From NCBI GenBank assembly GCA_051006515.1, contig JBPCTD010000074.1, positions 1-14,036 of the forward strand: a stretch of DNA of 14,036 nt, written 5' to 3'. The notes under the pieces are model-generated. The model had not been told where the DNA came from and did no database searches. It saw only the letters and a list, made by a program, of their open reading frames with translations. Shown here in pieces: positions 12,808-14,036 of the stretch. This DNA is from ZLKRG08 sp051006515 (GTDB taxonomy: Bacteria > Actinomycetota > Actinomycetes > Nanopelagicales > Nanopelagicaceae). The translations under genes were made by a program, and so were the position numbers. Positions within the stretch are counted from its first letter, which is position 1; each line of letters begins with the position of its first letter.

Positions 12808-14036
12808 TTGAGTAAATCTTTCGCTGAACTTGGCCTTACCAAAGCTCTACTTGAAACTTTAACAAGTGCTGGCTTCGTCACCCCATTTCCAATTCAAGAA
12901 GCGGTAATTCCGCTTGCACTTACTGGAGTTGATGTAATCGGCCAAGCGAAAACTGGTACTGGTAAAACTTTAGGTTTCGGATTACCCATTCTAAATAGCG
13001 TGTTAAATGAAGCGCAGCTTGGCTCTGGAAAGCCTTTAGCTCTTGTGGTGGTACCAACTCGCGAACTTGGCATTCAGGTTGCAGAAGAGTTAGTAAAAAT
13101 TTCAGATGGAAATGTTGTTTCAGTTACCGCAATTTACGGCGGACGCCCAATGGAACCTCAGATCGCAGAGTTAAAAAAGGGCGTAGATATTGTGGTTGGT
13201 ACACCTGGCCGTCTTTTAGATCTACAACGACAAAAGGCGCTTGATCTATCTGAGATTAAATACTTAGTACTAGATGAAGCAGATGAGATGCTAGATCTCG
13301 GTTTCTTGCCAGATGTCGAAAAGATTTTTACGCTCACTAAAGAACGTAAGCAAACGATGCTCTTTTCTGCCACCATGCCAGGTGATGTAGTTACCTTAGC
13401 TCGTAAATTCTTAAATCAGCCGACTCACATTCGAGCTGAAATTGAAGATACCGGTGCAATCGTAAGCAAAATTAAACAATTTGTTTATCGAGCTCATGCA
13501 CTTGATAAGCCAGAGATGTTAGCCAAAATATTGCAAGCTGAAGGTCGTGGTCCGACCATGATCTTCTGTCGAACTAAACGCGCCTGTCAGCAAATCGCTG
13601 ATGATATGAAGGAACGAGGCTTTAAAACCACTGCAATTCATGGTGATTTAGGGCAGAGTGCTCGTGAGCGCGCATTAGAAGATTTCAAATCTTTAAAGCG
13701 AGACATTTTGGTTGCAACTGATGTTGCTGCTCGCGGTATTGATATTGACGGAATTACTCACGTTATTAACTATCAATGCCCAGAAGATGAAAAAACTTAC
13801 GTACATCGCATCGGTCGCACCGCGCGTGCTGGCGCTTCCGGAACTGCAATAACTTTTGTAGATTGGGATGAATTAACACGTTGGGGTCATATCAATCAAG
13901 CTTTGGCTTTAGATTTTAAGGAACCAAAAGAGACATATTCTTCTTCAGAACACTTCTACCAAGAGTTAGGTATTCCAAAAACAGCTAGCAGCAGATTAAC
14001 TAGCCAAACTAAAGTAGAACGTAAACCAGCAAAAGA
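12808..14036 (+). CDS. rhlE: DEAD-box ATP-dependent RNA helicase (RhlE-like), 3' end cut by window edge
   Basis: This enzyme unwinds RNA with ATP in ribosome assembly or mRNA turnover. I read 409 codons from TTG 12808-12810; the frame is open to the end. All helicase motifs are intact: Q motif with Phe5 and PFPIQ (26-30), AKTGTGKT (47-54), PTRELGIQ (83-90), GG (111-112), TPGR (132-135), DEAD (156-159), SAT (187-189), MIFCRTK (251-257), ATDVAARGID (303-312) and HRIGRTARAG (333-342). From about 380 the sequence turns polar and basic (SRLTSQTKVERKPAK), the start of the variable C-terminal tail. The TTG start is the first codon after the DUF3107 stop; the conserved SFAELGL follows within three residues, so no later start fits. 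A GGAAAA in the end of DUF3107 may act as a weak ribosome site. RhlE versus CsdA/DeaD cannot be settled without the C-terminus. Confidence 0.93.
   Translation, partial: MSKSFAELGLTKALLETLTSAGFVTPFPIQEAVIPLALTGVDVIGQAKTGTGKTLGFGLPILNSVLNEAQLGSGKPLALVVVPTRELGIQVAEELVKISDGNVVSVTAIYGGRPMEPQIAELKKGVDIVVGTPGRLLDLQRQKALDLSEIKYLVLDEADEMLDLGFLPDVEKIFTLTKERKQTMLFSATMPGDVVTLARKFLNQPTHIRAEIEDTGAIVSKIKQFVYRAHALDKPEMLAKILQAEGRGPTMIFCRTKRACQQIADDMKERGFKTTAIHGDLGQSARERALEDFKSLKRDILVATDVAARGIDIDGITHVINYQCPEDEKTYVHRIGRTARAGASGTAITFVDWDELTRWGHINQALALDFKEPKETYSSSEHFYQELGIPKTASSRLTSQTKVERKPAK

Noticed and set aside
1..14036. Defence, mobile or secondary-metabolite system
   Set aside because: Every substantial open frame fits a core actinobacterial family, and I saw no transposase, integrase, nuclease, toxin, tRNA-linked att site or spacer-like repeats.

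Overview
The window looks like chromosomal sequence of a small-genome, A+T-leaning actinobacterium, perhaps of the freshwater acI/Nanopelagicales type (that rank is inference). The actinobacterial signature genes are clear: a WhiB iron-sulfur regulator, the mycothiol deacetylase MshB, a MoeZ-type E1/rhodanese fusion, and the small families DUF3499, DUF5719 and DUF3107. Packing is very tight. The longest gap is about 150 bases, several neighbours overlap, and four genes appear to use TTG or GTG starts. I see no tRNA, rRNA, CRISPR array, insertion sequence, phage or toxin-antitoxin gene.

Layout. (1) 1-6408, minus strand, read right to left: whiB, a 1028-aa GT2/membrane glycosyltransferase, a secreted DUF5719 protein, DUF3499 and a phosphomannomutase that runs off the left edge. 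Gaps are 53, -4, 40 and 39 bases, so one transcript from the whiB promoter is possible. (2) 6409-6558: a sigma70-like promoter for whiB, a perfect 14-bp palindrome over its -10 box, and a structured leader. (3) 6559-8937, minus strand: a 7Fe ferredoxin, a DapC-like aminotransferase and a mannose-1-phosphate guanylyltransferase-like nucleotidyltransferase. (4) 8980-9918, plus strand: a GNAT acetyltransferase, divergent from the ferredoxin and overlapping mshB tail to tail by 50 bases. (5) 9869-11904, minus strand: moeZ-like gene then mshB. (6) 11918-14036, plus strand: a TetR regulator, DUF3107 and a DEAD-box RNA helicase that runs off the right edge.

How the genes fit together. Phosphomannomutase and the mannose-1-phosphate guanylyltransferase homologue are consecutive steps toward GDP-mannose, a donor for lipoarabinomannan-like glycans. 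The large glycosyltransferase and the DUF5719 protein probably act at the envelope with such polymers. DapC supplies the diaminopimelate/lysine pathway. MshB makes mycothiol, and the MoeZ-like protein activates sulfur carriers. From memory, the gene sets resemble three separate Mycobacterium tuberculosis neighbourhoods (Rv3257c-Rv3264c; Rv1170/Rv1177/Rv1178; Rv3206c-Rv3211), joined here in 14 kb.

This is mainly core housekeeping sequence and I did not find a new multi-gene system. The items most worth a second look are regulatory: the palindrome over the whiB promoter, a recurring TAnnnT box 6-7 bases from start codons that suggests leaderless mRNAs, and several tight or overlapping gene junctions.
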